A stretch of DNA of 64,000 bases from Brachypterus glaber (lineage: Eukaryota; Arthropoda; Insecta; Coleoptera; Kateretidae). This document shows, piece after piece, positions 10,568 to 22,710 of this stretch (position 1 is the stretch's first letter; every line of letters starts with the position of its first letter). Position numbers and translations under genes: made by a program. Below the pieces are notes generated by a model. It searched no databases. It was given only the letters and a program-made list of their open reading frames with translations, and was not told where the DNA came from. The stretch is from assembly GCA_958510825.1 (NCBI GenBank), contig OY294048.1, positions 30,655,026-30,719,025 of the forward strand, given 5' to 3'.

Positions 10568-12649
10568 TAAATAAATAATTTAAATTAAAAAAAAACACCT
10601 GACTGATTAACTAAAAAGTATAAAATAAAATAATGAAAAATAAAATAATATAGTAACCGTCGCAGTCTGCGGCCAATCCTCAATCTTCAAATTCAATTCA
10701 AATATTCAAATGTATTAATAACACTACCCGACATGATTTATATACTATTGATGAGATATATTGGGTCTAGAAGTATTTTTTCTCCTGATTTCAAATCCGC
10801 TTTTAGAATTCTTCCATCACGTCACAATTTTGATATACAGGGTGTTTTATAATAAAAATAGGCATTTTTTTGAACGTCGGGAGATTTCACATTTATGATT
10901 TTTTTTTTCAAATTTGGTACACTTGTTAAAAATTTGTGTGCTTTTCTAATATTTAAAAAAAAATTTAAATATCGATTGTCATTTGTTTTTTATAATAAAA
11001 AGAAAAAGTTTTTTCGTTGCCAAAATTGCAAAAGATTTTTTGATGTAACTAATAAAAAAACACTCTGTATTTATATGGCTTCAATTTGGTTTCAATTTTT
11101 TTTTGAAGGTCCTTCTGGAAGCGGCACAATATCAATTTTAAGTCAATTATGTCAGATATTTTAACAGCGTTTTGCATACTTTAAGAACAATAAGTAGGCT
11201 TTGTACAAAAATTTGACGTTTTAAGTCAAGTTAATTAATTCAATCAATGAACTAGATGAAACGTTGCAAGCACCCTGTCAAAACATCGGCACTATTGTAC
11301 ACTAGACCCATCTAGTTTGCAAATTTCAAACTAGGTGTTTTGTTTGATTTTAAATTCTGTATCTTTAAAACATTATATTCTGTATATATTTTTTATAGGG
11401 CTTAAAAAGAGCTCTTATTTAAAATATAATTTTTTGAAATCGGGTTATAAATGTGCTAAAAAAACCTTTTACTGCTTTAAACGCCAATATCTCGAAAAAA
11501 ATGCGTTATAGGAAAACGTTGTTTATAACATTTTTTGACCAATTTAAAATTATCTTTTATATAGGTGCTAAATTAACCAAATACAATAATAATTGCCTTA
11601 ATTATAAACAAAAAACGCTAAAAATAGGAGTTTTACCCTATTTTTATCCCCAAAATCTAATCAGCTCTTCGGAATAAGATAAGAAACAATATGCAAAAAA
11701 CCGCAAGTCGATATCTCATGTAGAAATGAAGATACAGAGTTTACACCCAGACAGACAGACAGACGGACGCAAAAATTTTTTTTACTGATTTCTATTCCGA
11801 ATGGTCTAAAACGTCGAGAAATGTGAAAAAAACGTGGTCAAAGATTTTGACTTTTCGGCGAAGATTTCAATACATCGGCACTCTTAGTAGCACTAAGTGC
11901 CGATGTAATAAAATAAATAAACAAATAAATGATAAAAATAAATAAGATTAACTTTTTAAACATAAATAAACTGTATCTTAAGAAGTAAATAGAACATTGG
12001 CTTAAAATTTCAAATTCTGGTCCAAAGCCTACTTATTGTTCTTGAACTATGCAAATTGCTGTTAAAATAGCTGACATAACGGACTTAAAATTAATATTGC
12101 GCCGCTTCCAGAAGGTCCTTCACAAAAAAATTGAAATCGAAATGAAGCCAGTTAAATACAGAGTGTTTTTTTTCATAGTTACATCGAAAAATTCCATCTT
12201 TTGAAATTTTGGCAAAGAAAAAACTTTTTCTTTTCATTATAAAAAAAAATGACAATCGATATTTAAAAATTTTTTAAAATATTCGAAAAGCACACAAATT
12301 TTTAACAAGTGTACCAAATTTGAAAAAAAAAATATTTATAAATGTAAAATCCCCCGACATTTAAAAAAATGCCTTTTTTTATTATAAAACGCCCTGTATA
12401 TCAAAACTGTGACCTGATAGAAAAATTTTGAAAACGGATATGAAATCAGGAGAAAAAACACTTCTAAACCCAATATATATCATAAATAGTATATTTCAAA
12501 AGTTTCAAATTGTCGGGTAGTGTAATTTGAAGACAGAAGAGGCCTTCGACTGTGACCGTAACTATGTAATTTTAGTTTTCATTATTCTTGTTTTATACTT
12601 TTTAGTTAATTTACCTGGTGTTTTTTTTTAATTAAATTATTTATTTACG
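10568..12649. mobile_element. 2.1-kb palindromic element with another repeat in its loop
   Basis: The left arm, about 10568-11215, and the right arm, about 11990-12649, are inverted copies. Matching landmarks include aacacctg, taactaaaaagtataaaa, cactacccgaca, ttctcctgatttca, tatacagggtgttttataat, ttcaaatttggtacacttgt, cttctggaagcgg and cctacttattgttct. Within each arm a smaller unit is bounded by atacagggtgtttt and aaaacactctgtat. The loop contains copy 2 of the AGAC repeat. The arms have diverged moderately, so it is not a recent inversion. No transposase is encoded. Confidence 0.85.
11250..11907 (+). repeat. Interspersed repeat with (AGAC)n, copy 2
   Basis: This is the same family and orientation as 5217-5901, from aactagatgaaacgttgcaa to the terminal hairpin ending tgccgatgt. 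It differs by small indels, for example a shorter AGAC tract at about 11746-11766 and loss of a stretch near 11645. It sits exactly between the arms of the 10568-12649 palindrome. The reading frame inside (11453-11677) has no counterpart in copy 1 and is not considered a gene. Confidence 0.75.
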
Positions 12650-13036
12650 AGAATTTTTGTTTGGTGTTTACTCATTCTCTGACAGCAGATATGTAAAATC
12701 AGCTGATTGTCACTTTCCGACCCCTGTCATGGCAATGAGTGGAAAATGAGCATTAACTACTAACTAGGTCGTATAATTCGGTACCATTTTTTTTATTCAA
12801 ACTTAAAAGCATATTTTCAGTGAATAAAAACATAATATTAATTATTTTAAAATGATTGGACTGTATTAACACCGACCAAGTACGAAAAATAAGAACTAAA
12901 ATACAGTCTTATTGCTCTACTGTAAAATTCTAAAGAGACTTTTGCCAGTCTGCTTCTCAGGCGCAGTATATTCATTTAAGCCAAATAATTTTATTTTAAT
13001 ACATTGCAAAGGAAACTTTGGTTTTTCCACTTTTTT
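12650..13036. other. Unassigned spacer between palindromes
   Basis: About 390 bases of AT-rich sequence with no recognisable gene or repeat. Small AT-rich reading frames here look random. Confidence 0.5.
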
Positions 13037-13702
13037 CATTACACAGTCACACAAAAAAAAATATTTTCTAGCCTGGGGGTCAGACCATGTTTATGATTAT
13101 TATTATTTAAGTCCATTTTACCCTATCATGTCAAATTGTTGATATATTGTTAAAAAATCTTATAATCCAAGCCCAATTAGCCCGTTATACCTAACATATT
13201 GAACCTCATAACCTCTTAACTCCATAACCATTCGACCCCTTCACACCTTGATCCCATAACCATAAAACCTTCAAAGCGCAATCTATTATGGCCCAGCATT
13301 TCTAAAAACTCAAGATATCAAACTCTATACCCCTCAACCGCTATGAAGGTTATGTGGTTATTGGAATTTATGATTATAGGGTTATGGGGTCAAGGTGTGA
13401 AGGGGTCCAATGGATATGGCGTTAAAAGTTCATAAGGTTCCATATATTAGGTATAACGGGCTAATTGGTCTTGGATTATATGATTTTTTAAGGTTATATA
13501 AACAACCTGAGATGATAGAGCCAGCATTGTTTTTTATTTTTTTTATGGCTGTGAAGACTTTTTAAGGTTATGTCAGAAACCTGACGTGATGGGGGTAAAA
13601 TGGATTTCGGATTCGGTTGCAACAACCCCAAAAATATATAATAAACATGGTCTGAACCCCAGGCCAGAAAGCGATTTTTTTTTCTGTGGTCGTGTTATTA
13701 AT
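13037..13702. repeat. 666-bp palindrome rich in ATAACC-type steps
   Basis: The inverted arms share gcctgggggtcagaccatgt, tccattttaccc, ataatccaagcccaattagc, ccgttataccta, cataacctc and accccttcacaccttgaycc. Their mirror images run from 13330 outward to 13700. The interior is punctuated by repeated ataacc/ggttat steps. There is no ORF of note. It is probably a decayed foldback element; termini and target duplication were not resolved. Confidence 0.8.
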
Positions 13703-16700
13703 TACTTAAATTGTTCCCTACTGTAACACAAAGTCCTTTCCAGAAAAAACATTCCCCGCATTGCAGGACGCTAAAAGAAATCTATATTTTAATTAAAACA
13801 CGAAAAACAACATTAGAAAACCTCTAGTTAACTTAGTTTCCTTTTTGATTAAATTACATTTTGGCCACGAGAGTTGGATAAACTTTCTTTGGCCGTGAAT
13901 TAAAACGCGTCGCGACGTGTGGGATTTCAGGATATTTTTCTAAAAGTATTTAAGGTTTGTACAGGTCCGGATTATTTTAAAGAATATACTTACCTATATG
14001 TGTAAAAATTTAATTTTTTTTTTCAGGAAAAATATTCTTATTTTATAGATAATTTAATAAAAAAAATATTAAAAAAAAAATAAAATACATATAAAAAAAT
14101 AGAAATAACTTCTTACTCTTATTAATGTTTGAAATCTGTTTGTTTTGTAAACTTTTTTCGAAATTTATCGTATTTATGAACACACCTGGATCCACACTGT
14201 GGATTCCACAGACAAAACGACAATAAATATTTTTGTTTATTTTTTCCATCTCCACTTCTACGCCTTCACCAAAATTGTAAATTACGATTGGAAGTGGATA
14301 GGTGTACGCAAAAATAAGACTATAATGACTATCATTTTTTACTCTTCATACGAAATTTGAATTATTATTATTATAAAATGCCTACTTTAGAACTAGACCG
14401 CAATTGCGTATGATTAGTAAAAAATAATATTCTTGCGTTTTGATAAATTAACCAAAATTATACATTCTGTTAAAAAAAAGTAAAAATATTTTATAAAAGT
14501 ATATTAATTTTCGAATGTCTGTCCATTATGCTCTACCAGCAACGTTATGCTTATGTAATTTTAAAATTCCTCCGAATTTTGCATTAAGTTGGTATTAGGG
14601 GGTAATATCGGGGGTACTGTATTTGTTTGGAATGCTATAAAAGTACTATAAAACATAACCTTATTTTTACTGCACTCAGCACTCAGTAATTAAATTTTAT
14701 TACAAACTAAACAAATAATACCCTTTGGAATTTAACGTCAAAAAATAATGCAAACAGTTCATATGGATGCGGGTCAAATATCGCCTCCCAAGAGAGCTGC
14801 AGTTCTTTAAAGATGTTAATTTAAAAGAAATAAATGTCAAATAACTCGAAAACACTGATCCTATTTTCAAAAACAAAAACACTGTTGAAACGAGAATTAA
14901 AAAAAGCATTTAAATGAGGTAGCATTTAAACTTTTAAATAAAATCATATGTCCGGCTCAAAATAAAAATCGACGTGTCCGAGGAATTTTTCTAAAAAATA
15001 TTATTTTCAGTTAGCTAATTTATTTATTTTGAAAATTTCGCAATAATCTGAATAAATGTAAAACTTAAATACGTGACAAATGCCAAATAACTGAATCAGC
15101 TAAAAAGTCTGTTTATCTTTCTGTTTTAGATCATATTCACGAAAAAACTGAAGTTACACAAAAAAAAGACAAACATAATAGAATTGTTTTGTAACCTGTG
15201 GTATACTCATTAAATAATATTTTCCGTTACTCTGTAAATCTTATTTCCAATGAAAATCACTGGTATTAAGCTGTTACGGGCCTGTCTGTATGTGGTCACC
15301 GGGGGCGCCACCTTGCCACGCTAATTGGAAATAATAGCAAGTTCCTTGTGACCGAACCTTATACATCACCCAGGCTAGGACAGCCTTAACGTCTGAAACT
15401 TGCTAATTTGGTCCCCTGGGGCACTCTAGCAAATAACGATGCACTCTTATGAATTATGCCAGAGCCAGTTTTCTACCAAGATGGAATTTGGAATGAGCTA
15501 GGGGTTATATGCAAGATATTTTAGGGTTGCATCAGTGCTGAAAATGCTTTAAATAATATCTATGTCAGACAACTGATCGTCTTTTTTATAAAATTCTAAA
15601 GGAATTTAAAATGGGGTAGTTGACATGGTAACATTTTATATTTATTGGCGTCAGATTACACAAAAAAATGTCAACTGGTTGCCATAGACCGATATGTAAA
15701 ATTTTTTAAACCAGCAATATGTAAGATTTTCTATCTATGACTATAGTTGATTATTAAATGTGTAAATCATAGACAAAAAACATAGATGAGCTGTCATCTC
15801 AAGGTTATATACAAATGTACGAGTCCTCCATTTTGATCGGAAGTTACGTCAGAAATCAGCCGGGAAATTTAAATTAGTGGGTAAAATGTAAATAAATAAA
15901 CGACATAACCTTACTTTTGAATGTTTTCTTATGTTATATTAAAAAAAAATCAAACTTACCTAAAAAATATGATACTGCTGTCTGCAGGTAGCAGTCGTTT
16001 TATGTTTCTACAACTTTTTATAAAACACGTCATTGCAAAGACTTTACTAGTTCTTTGAAAAAGCACTATAAAATATACAAAAAACACAGAAAGACTTTAA
16101 AAGTTTAAAAACGCTATTATATAGTCTATAATAGAATAAAATGTTTACCCTTCTAGCACAAAACACCAAACGCGTAGAAAAAATAACAGAAAAACCTCGA
16201 AAACAAACTCAAAACATACATAAATTAGGTTATGTTAACCTGTTGCACGAATATGTTAGAGGTGTGTGCGAAGAATTATATTTTTATATTTAAATTACTG
16301 GTAAAAATAAATAAATATCTGTGTAGTATAACATATTGATTTAGTTTTTACATATATAACAAACTGTTGCAACAAAACAACGACAAAAAAAAACTTTTAC
16401 TGACTACTGAAGTGAAATGAAAAGACACATCTCTAACAAAGAAAATATTCCTATCTAACGTAACACAGTGTTACCAACATAAAATATATATTTTTTTACT
16501 TTATGTTGGACAATTGGAATCAAAATGGAGGACGCATTTAGTCGGGACGCAGAAGTGGGTTAAAATCAGAAAAGTACTTCTTTTTAACTCAGAAAAAAAG
16601 GTAAAAATTACAACTTACTAAGAAAAAAATTATACATGTGGAGTATTTATTAGGCAATAAGAAATACAATTTTCATAGTAGGCGCAAACTTTACCAACAT

Positions 16701-16937
16701 TTGCGCACTGTGGTGCGCACTTGGCTAGATATAAGTTAAAATTTTCAAAAAATTTATTCGAATATCAAAATTGAACAAAACTTTTTAACATAGGGTTTTT
16801 GGGGTCAAAAAATCTGAATCTGATGTCAAAAATTGAAAATTTTAAATGGTGAATCCAATATGGCTACCGAACCTTTTAAACAAAAAAATTGTATTTAGGA
16901 ATTTTTGTGGTCGGTATATCCAAATTTGTTGTAAAAA
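13703..16937. other. Long unassigned AT-rich stretch
   Basis: I see no gene. Two points stand out. A GC-richer patch at about 15275-15440 contains ggtcaccgggggcgccacc. A weak inverted pair around 15818 (gtcctccattttgatc) and 16515 (aatcaaaatggaggac) may be the ends of an old 0.7-kb element. Confidence 0.45.
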
Positions 16938-17190
16938 AATTTAATTTAGATATATAAAATTATCATATTACTTTTTTAGTGATTATCAGGTACGGTTTAA
17001 GGGCCGTTACCTCTAGGGCCTAGGCGTAGGTTAACTGTAAACAGTAACTTTTGATATTTTTTAAATTAAACTGAAATTTAGAAATATAAAATTATCTTAT
17101 ATAAGTTTTTTTAATCAATATCAGGCCCGGGTCAGGGGTTTCTGCCACTAGGGACTCATAGGACATAGGCTTAATATCAAATTTACTTCT
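16938..17190. repeat. Two-copy degenerate tandem repeat, about 140-bp period
   Basis: The phrase tttagatatataaaattatc at about 16950 recurs as tttagaaatataaaattatc near 17085. A similar tatcaggyrcggg...ctctaggg / ccactaggg downstream part follows each time. Divergence is substantial. Confidence 0.6.
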
Positions 17191-17321
17191 TTTTAACAAT
17201 TTATTCTAACAAAAATGCTTTAAAACAGTTAAAAATCCGCAAAATTTAGGGGCATTAATCGAAAAATAGAATAATAATTTCCCATCAACTTTCCCTTAAA
17301 AAAAAATGGTCAGTTGGAAGT

Positions 17322-17850
17322 TAAACTGTACCGTAGTTTTCTTATTTTTTTCGTTTTCTTGTCTCTACGTCAAATTATCCTAGCCGTAGCACAATAATGC
17401 ATAGGACATGTTTTGTAGAGAATTAGGTAAGCTTTTATTTGGTTCTCAACTTTTTTTTATAGGGTTAAGTAGTTATCGAGTTATCACAAAAAAATTGAAT
17501 TTATACTGTAGTTTTTCTGACTTTTTTTTCTGTGCGAATACCTTAAACAGTCTTAACATTAGCATAAAAATGCATATAACATTTATTATAGGTAATTATA
17601 TAGGCTTTCATTCAGTGACATATTTTTTTTGCATTCGATAAGTTGTAAGCGTTTTATCGCAAAAAAATTGGTTATATACTGTATTTTTCAGATTTTTTCT
17701 CTTTTCGTGCCTATGCCTCAAATGGTCCTAGCCGTAGCGTAAAAATGCATACAACATTTTTTGTAGAGAATTTTATAAGCTTTCTTTTGGTGTAAAGTAT
17801 TTTTTTCCAAGTTAAGTAGTAAGCGACTTATTGCAAAAAAAAATAGAAAT
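17322..17850. repeat. Three-copy tandem repeat, about 175-bp period
   Basis: Units start near actgta/accgta at 17330, 17505 and 17678. Each runs through a gcctaaaatgca-like block, rrcattttttgtagagaat and aagctttyattt, and ends with agtarkcgrnttatcgcaaa. Copies are diverged. The short frame at 17408-17641 spans a unit junction and is not a credible gene. Confidence 0.7.
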
Positions 17851-17859
17851 ACAAATTAA

Positions 17860-18227
17860 CCACGTAGATGGACATTTAAAGTAGCGACTCAAAAAAAATA
17901 TTAGATATTCATTTATTTTTCTAAAAATTTTATCAGAACATTGGATCACAAAGGCCAATTGTTTAAGACCAAAATATAATAATTTTAATATTCCATAGTC
18001 GGAGAATTAAAAAAAAACTGTAACCACGGTGATGGACATTTAAAAAGGTACGCTCCTTTTTTTTTCGAAAATTCCTCCCCAATAAAAAAAGTTGGGTTAT
18101 TAAAAGAAAAGTAACATTAACATTTAAGTACTTAATAAATAGGGTTTATTTGGGCATAATTACATATGTGATAAAACGTTTCATTGTAATGTAATAAACG
18201 CCTACGTTTTGCCACGTAGATGGACAT
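17860..18227 (+). repeat. Spaced motif ccacgtagatggacat, three occurrences
   Basis: The 16-bp motif appears at 17860 and 18212, and in a one-indel variant (ccacggtgatggacat) at 18024. Spacings are 164 and 188 bases, and the sequence between copies is not obviously alike. It may be the best-conserved part of a decayed tandem repeat that continues the array to its left, or a bound site. Confidence 0.6.
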
Positions 18228-18676
18228 CAATTTTTTGGGACAAACTTATTATTGATACCAACCTTTTTTGTTGGATCTCAAAAGCTTTGCTTAGTTTATA
18301 AAATAATAGCACTATTAAGTGACTTTTAAAAAATAATTAGAAAGAAGTAAATATAATGCAACACTTTGTACACATAAAATAAATATGTATAAAAATGTAT
18401 ATAAATGTTGCTGGGGACAACAAAATTTCGATAAAAATTACTATTAAACCAATATTTTCTCTCAAAATAAAATATTTATTACACTGTATTTTAAGTTTTA
18501 AAATAAAACCATTTGAGTAGTACCTGAATATGTAAGATTCTTTAAAAAAAAATTGAATAACTTTTTTTTAGGGTGGGGAAGAAAGTAGTAAAAATTTGAT
18601 TTTGACCCAAGTATGCGCAGAAGGTCAAAAATTAATCTATTTGTTTATTTTGTCTATGGTGTAAATCTATGTTATT
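18228..18676. other. Unassigned AT-rich stretch
   Basis: Nothing recognisable. It ends at the TTAA that bounds the next element. Confidence 0.5.
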
Positions 18677-18680
18677 TTAA

Positions 18681-19925
18681 CCCTCCAATACCAGCACTTT
18701 TTTATCAACGTTCAAAGTCCAAACGTTAGTACTCGTATTGAGCCTCTCAGATGTTTAAGCAAAAAAAAAAATTATGAATAAAATAAAGATTGAAGTCAAT
18801 AAAACTATTATTTTATAACATTTTTATATGTTTATTACCAAAGAAAAAACTTTATATTAATTAAAAATCATTTATTGTTATGATAATACATAAAACAAAA
18901 TAAAAATTCTAAACTAAAAAAAAATCTAAACTAGAAGAAAAAATTCAACAGCAATTTTTTTATGAACAAAAATTAAATGAAACATTTTAAATAAAAAAAT
19001 ATTATTTAGTTAATTGGTTTTAAACAATTTTGACACATTGTTGTTGCATTATTATAAGTTTTATATACAAAGGACAAATATGACTTAACTGACTTAATTT
19101 CGCGGAATAATATAGTAAGCACCTGCAACAAGGCATTCCGGATATCCAAAAACGGCCAAATATTATTTGTTAATACGTCGTATCAGAAAAAGATTTCAAC
19201 TAACATTTTTTTATATTTTCACTTTTTTGCATTTTTGAATATTTTTTTACTACCTTTTTGCCTGTACTTAAAAAATAAAAATATTATGCACATAGCCCAT
19301 TTTATTTACAATGCAACCAGGTTCTATATGCATTTTTAGAGATTTTTTTAGTGCAACGACATTCTAACTGATAATAAAGGCTAATTTGAATTTCTTATAT
19401 AAAAATCATGTAGTCCGTTAATGAAAATTAACATTGATATCACCAATGCGTAAAAGTTTGGCCTGCGATTTTTACCAAAATTATGGAGGTTGATGAGGAA
19501 TACTTGTGCGAAACAACTATTAGTTATTAGTTTTAATAATGATTAATAATAATTTATGCAAAATATTGCGTAAGTACAAATTATTAAAACAAACAGAAAC
19601 AAAAACCTGTGAATTTAATGCAAAACAGTTCTAACTCAATTAGAACCCTGTTGTACTACAACTATTACTACAACTATTTATGGGTCCTCAAGGTTCTAAC
19701 TGATTATTTATTTTAGCTAATATTTAAAATATCAACAAAATGTTATAGGTACTAATGCTTATGAAATTTAAGGCGAGTTTCATGATATTAAAGTTTTGAT
19801 TGATCATAACTCAAATATATAATTTATACAGTTGAAACCTTGTTGTTCTCATACAGCAAAGAGTAGTCCTGAACCTTAAAAATTTTAACGCCTGCATCTG
19901 TCAGATGCGTGAGGGTATTGGAGGG
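18681..19925. mobile_element. piggyBac-like non-autonomous element, TTAA target duplication
   Basis: Perfect 12-bp terminal inverted repeats CCCTCCAATACC / GGTATTGGAGGG are flanked by TTAA on both sides (18677-18680 and 19926-19929). TTAA duplication with a CCC start is the signature of piggyBac-superfamily elements. A subterminal cagatg motif occurs near both ends. The 1,245-bp interior has no long frame and no DDD transposase, so it would depend on a transposase from elsewhere. Confidence 0.8.
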
Positions 19926-19929
19926 TTAA

Positions 19930-21211
19930 ATAATTTTACATTAATAAACTTTTTTTAATCCAGAAAATACTAGAAATAATGCTTGCGCCTTCGCCATAAT
20001 TGTAAATGTCAAATAAGAATAAATGCTTATTAGACAATTGCATTTTACAAGGTGGGTAAGCCAATTATTGTCATGTTTTACTGCATTCAAATTCATTTGT
20101 AATCACCTGAAACTTTTACATATCTTTATTTTAATGGGTAAAAAATAAACAAACTGAAGGAGCTTCGAAAAAAATTATTGCTTTTTAAAAAAGATTGCAT
20201 ACTTACATAATATTTGGAACCCATGTCCAGTATATTGCCAGGGTACTGGTAATAATAGTAATAAAAAATGACAAACTAATAAGAAAATATTGTGGCAAAG
20301 TAACCATTTTAGCTGTTTTTAGGTACAATTGGACACATAAATAACAATTTGTCGTTTTTAGTAAGCCCCATCCACTTCATTTAGGTAATTTAGTTAATAA
20401 AAGATAACCTCTAATTGACCAATCTTGTTATATGTATTTATAATTTAAAAAATATACATATTATTTACTTGTATTTAACTTAAACCCCTTAAATTAACCA
20501 CAAGCTTTTGTTTATTTAAGTATATGCCGCATTCTTCCTCTGTATTATAGTATAATATAAGATTCTGCTATTTTTAAGGAATAACACATGGGGCGTTTAT
20601 ATTCTGTTTTAATCTGAAATTTAAGAATAAATTACTAAGAAAAATCACAGTTTCTATTGTATTTCATAATTTAAGACTTTTTTTTGTTTTTTTTGCAATA
20701 TACATAGTCTATGATAAGAGATTAACGTTTTATTGTTAAAAAACAGTTAAAAATATATCTTCTTATGTAACGGCCATCAAAAAAGACAAAAACTAATTTT
20801 TCTCGATTTTAACCTTTTTTGGAAATGCCGCGTCCCTCCTAAGGAGGGCAGAGCTCTACTGTTACCAATTACAGAACGGATTTATTTTAACTTTTAGCTT
20901 CACGTAAAAGTAGGTTTCTGTTTACCTCTGCAGATAGTATCTTAGATAAAATACTCTCCGAAATTAGGAAACCATCCGAAATTGTGCGCCTTTCCTATAT
21001 CTTATGATAAGTTTTTTAACAGATCTGACAGGGGGAGGTTAGCGCATCGGTAAAACAGTCAAAATTGTTAGTAGTTATATTTTAACAAGTTTTTAATTTA
21101 TTAATTGGCTTTAACGACTAATGAGTGAATATGCATTATAATTATTCATAAATCAACTATAAATCTAGAGTACCTAGGTAATTAATAGAAAACAGTAGAA
21201 CACTAGATAAA
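19930..21211. other. Unassigned stretch between two DNA elements
   Basis: No gene is recognisable. A perfect short hairpin (ccctcc/ggaggg) sits near 20833-20848, with no U-tract context to suggest a function. Confidence 0.5.
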
Positions 21212-21213
21212 TA

Positions 21214-22147
21214 CACTGCCCCGCATTAAATTCCGGACACCTAAAAAATTTACATTTTTTAAATTCAAATATTTCGAAAACTAATTAATGGATTTGACTA
21301 ATTCTTTTTTTGTTTTGAAGCTTAAATATTCTCTACTTTTGTTTGTTTTAAGAATGATTAATTTTTTTTTGTATTAATAATAACAAATAATGTACAACTA
21401 TGTTTCTTAACCCATCTTCTAGGACTTGCATGGTACGCCACTGCAACTGTTTATCAAATGATTAAAGTCTTTCTTATTGTCGCAGTTTTAATGAATATTT
21501 TCTTTTTTATTTTTTTTACTTTTTTACTTCTAGTTTAGGAGATATCAGGATTTTCCTGAAAGTTGTCATTTTTTCAGTCAACTCAAAAAGTACTAACTCA
21601 GCAGAGTTTTTTATTTGAAGCTATTTCTTTTACTTCTTCTTCTATGCTCATATCTTTTACTTCTTCTTCTACAGTTTCTTCATCCCGGGGAAACTTTTTA
21701 TTGCCGTCTGACGGAGGCTTAACGGTGATTTCGCAGAACTGCCGCCGGACGGAGTGACCCTATTTTTTCTTCTACTCAAGTTTTTCAAACCCAACAGCAT
21801 CAATCAAATTCATAGTACTTTTTAAGTTAACTGAAAAAATGACAACTTTCAGGAAAATCCTGATATCTCTTAAACCAGAAGTAAAAATGTAAAAAAATAA
21901 AAAGAAAATATTCATTAAAACTGCTGCAATAAGAAAGACTTTAATAATTTTATAAACAGTTGCAGTGGCGTACATTATTTGTTGCTGTTAATACGAAAAA
22001 AAAAATTAATCATTCTTAAAACAAACAAAAGCAGAGAATGTTTAAGCTTCAAAACAAAAAAAGAATCAGTCAAATCCATTAATTAATTTTCGAAATATTT
22101 GAATTTAAAAAATTTTTTAGGTGTCTGGAATTTAATGCGCGGCAGTG
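21214..22147. mobile_element. Tc1/mariner-like palindromic element with TA target duplication, 934 bp
   Basis: Termini CACTGCCCCGCATTAAATTC and inverse GGAATTTAATGCGCGGCAGTG are flanked by TA (21212-21213 and 22148-22149). The cactgc...ttccggacacc style of end is typical of Tc1-like elements. The arms (about 21214-21591 and 21813-22147) are inverted copies. The left arm carries an extra block of roughly 36 bases near 21395-21435. A 221-bp non-palindromic loop separates them and holds a short minus-strand ORF. No DDE transposase remains. Confidence 0.85.
21598..21759 (-). CDS. Short unidentified ORF in the loop of the Tc1-like element
   Basis: The minus strand has an open frame of 53 codons bounded by stops, without an initiator ATG at its beginning. 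It encodes a fairly hydrophilic peptide with a basic-polar first third (an SVRRQFCEITVKP run), then PPSDGNKKFPRDEE. An acidic repeat follows in which EEEVK occurs twice, nine residues apart. The DNA is less AT-rich than the surrounding arms, and the sequence is confined to the loop. It resembles a piece of a real protein, perhaps an exon fragment captured by the element or a remnant of its former coding region. I do not recognise the protein and cannot say it is expressed. Confidence 0.35.
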   Translation of the reverse strand, partial: GHSVRRQFCEITVKPPSDGNKKFPRDEETVEEEVKDMSIEEEVKEIASNKKLC

Positions 22148-22149
22148 TA

Positions 22150-22710
22150 TTTTCTAACTGAATTTTAGCCGCCAGTGTAAAAATAAATGTGAGGGTTCTA
22201 AAAATATACGTTCACCATCTTGGAATATAAGTTATATATTTATTACTTTAGGTCCTGGGAAATCACCCGAAAAGGCCAGTCAACAAATGCGTGTCTGTAA
22301 ATCATCCATTCGAAAAATGATAAAAATAAATCTGCATCAAATCATACGAGAAATTGGAACTAAGCCCTTTGACCTACGCCCCTATATTCAGCTTTATTTA
22401 TGTTGCTTATATTTTACACTGATGCCTTAGATTTATATTGTCACAGATACCAAAGGTCATTTTATATGTTTGATTTTTACTCGATTGGATTGCAAAATTT
22501 ATTGATGTCAGTTCTAGCCATTTCACAATTCGTCACTCATGTATATTATTTTTTAACCAAAAGCTATTTAAAACCATAAAAACTAAAGAGTTCCTTGGTT
22601 ATAAAATGATTCAGAAAAATGGGTCATAATCTTATACTTATAGCTTAAAAAAACTTAAAAACCTAAAACAAATTATCAACTGCCAAATGAAATAATTATT
22701 TATGCCAAAA
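22150..22710. other. Unassigned AT-rich stretch
   Basis: No gene or clear repeat was seen. Confidence 0.5.

Noticed and set aside
10895..11164. 89-residue plus-strand frame
   Set aside because: Lies in a palindrome arm, is rich in Phe/Lys from AT-rich DNA, and is not preserved in the mirrored arm.
13180..13300. Telomeric repeat tract
   Set aside because: ataacc steps are irregularly spaced and arranged as a palindrome, not as a tandem TTAGG/CCTAA array.
15275..15440. GC-richer patch as an exon
   Set aside because: No open frame with codon-like character and no convincing splice signals; left unassigned.
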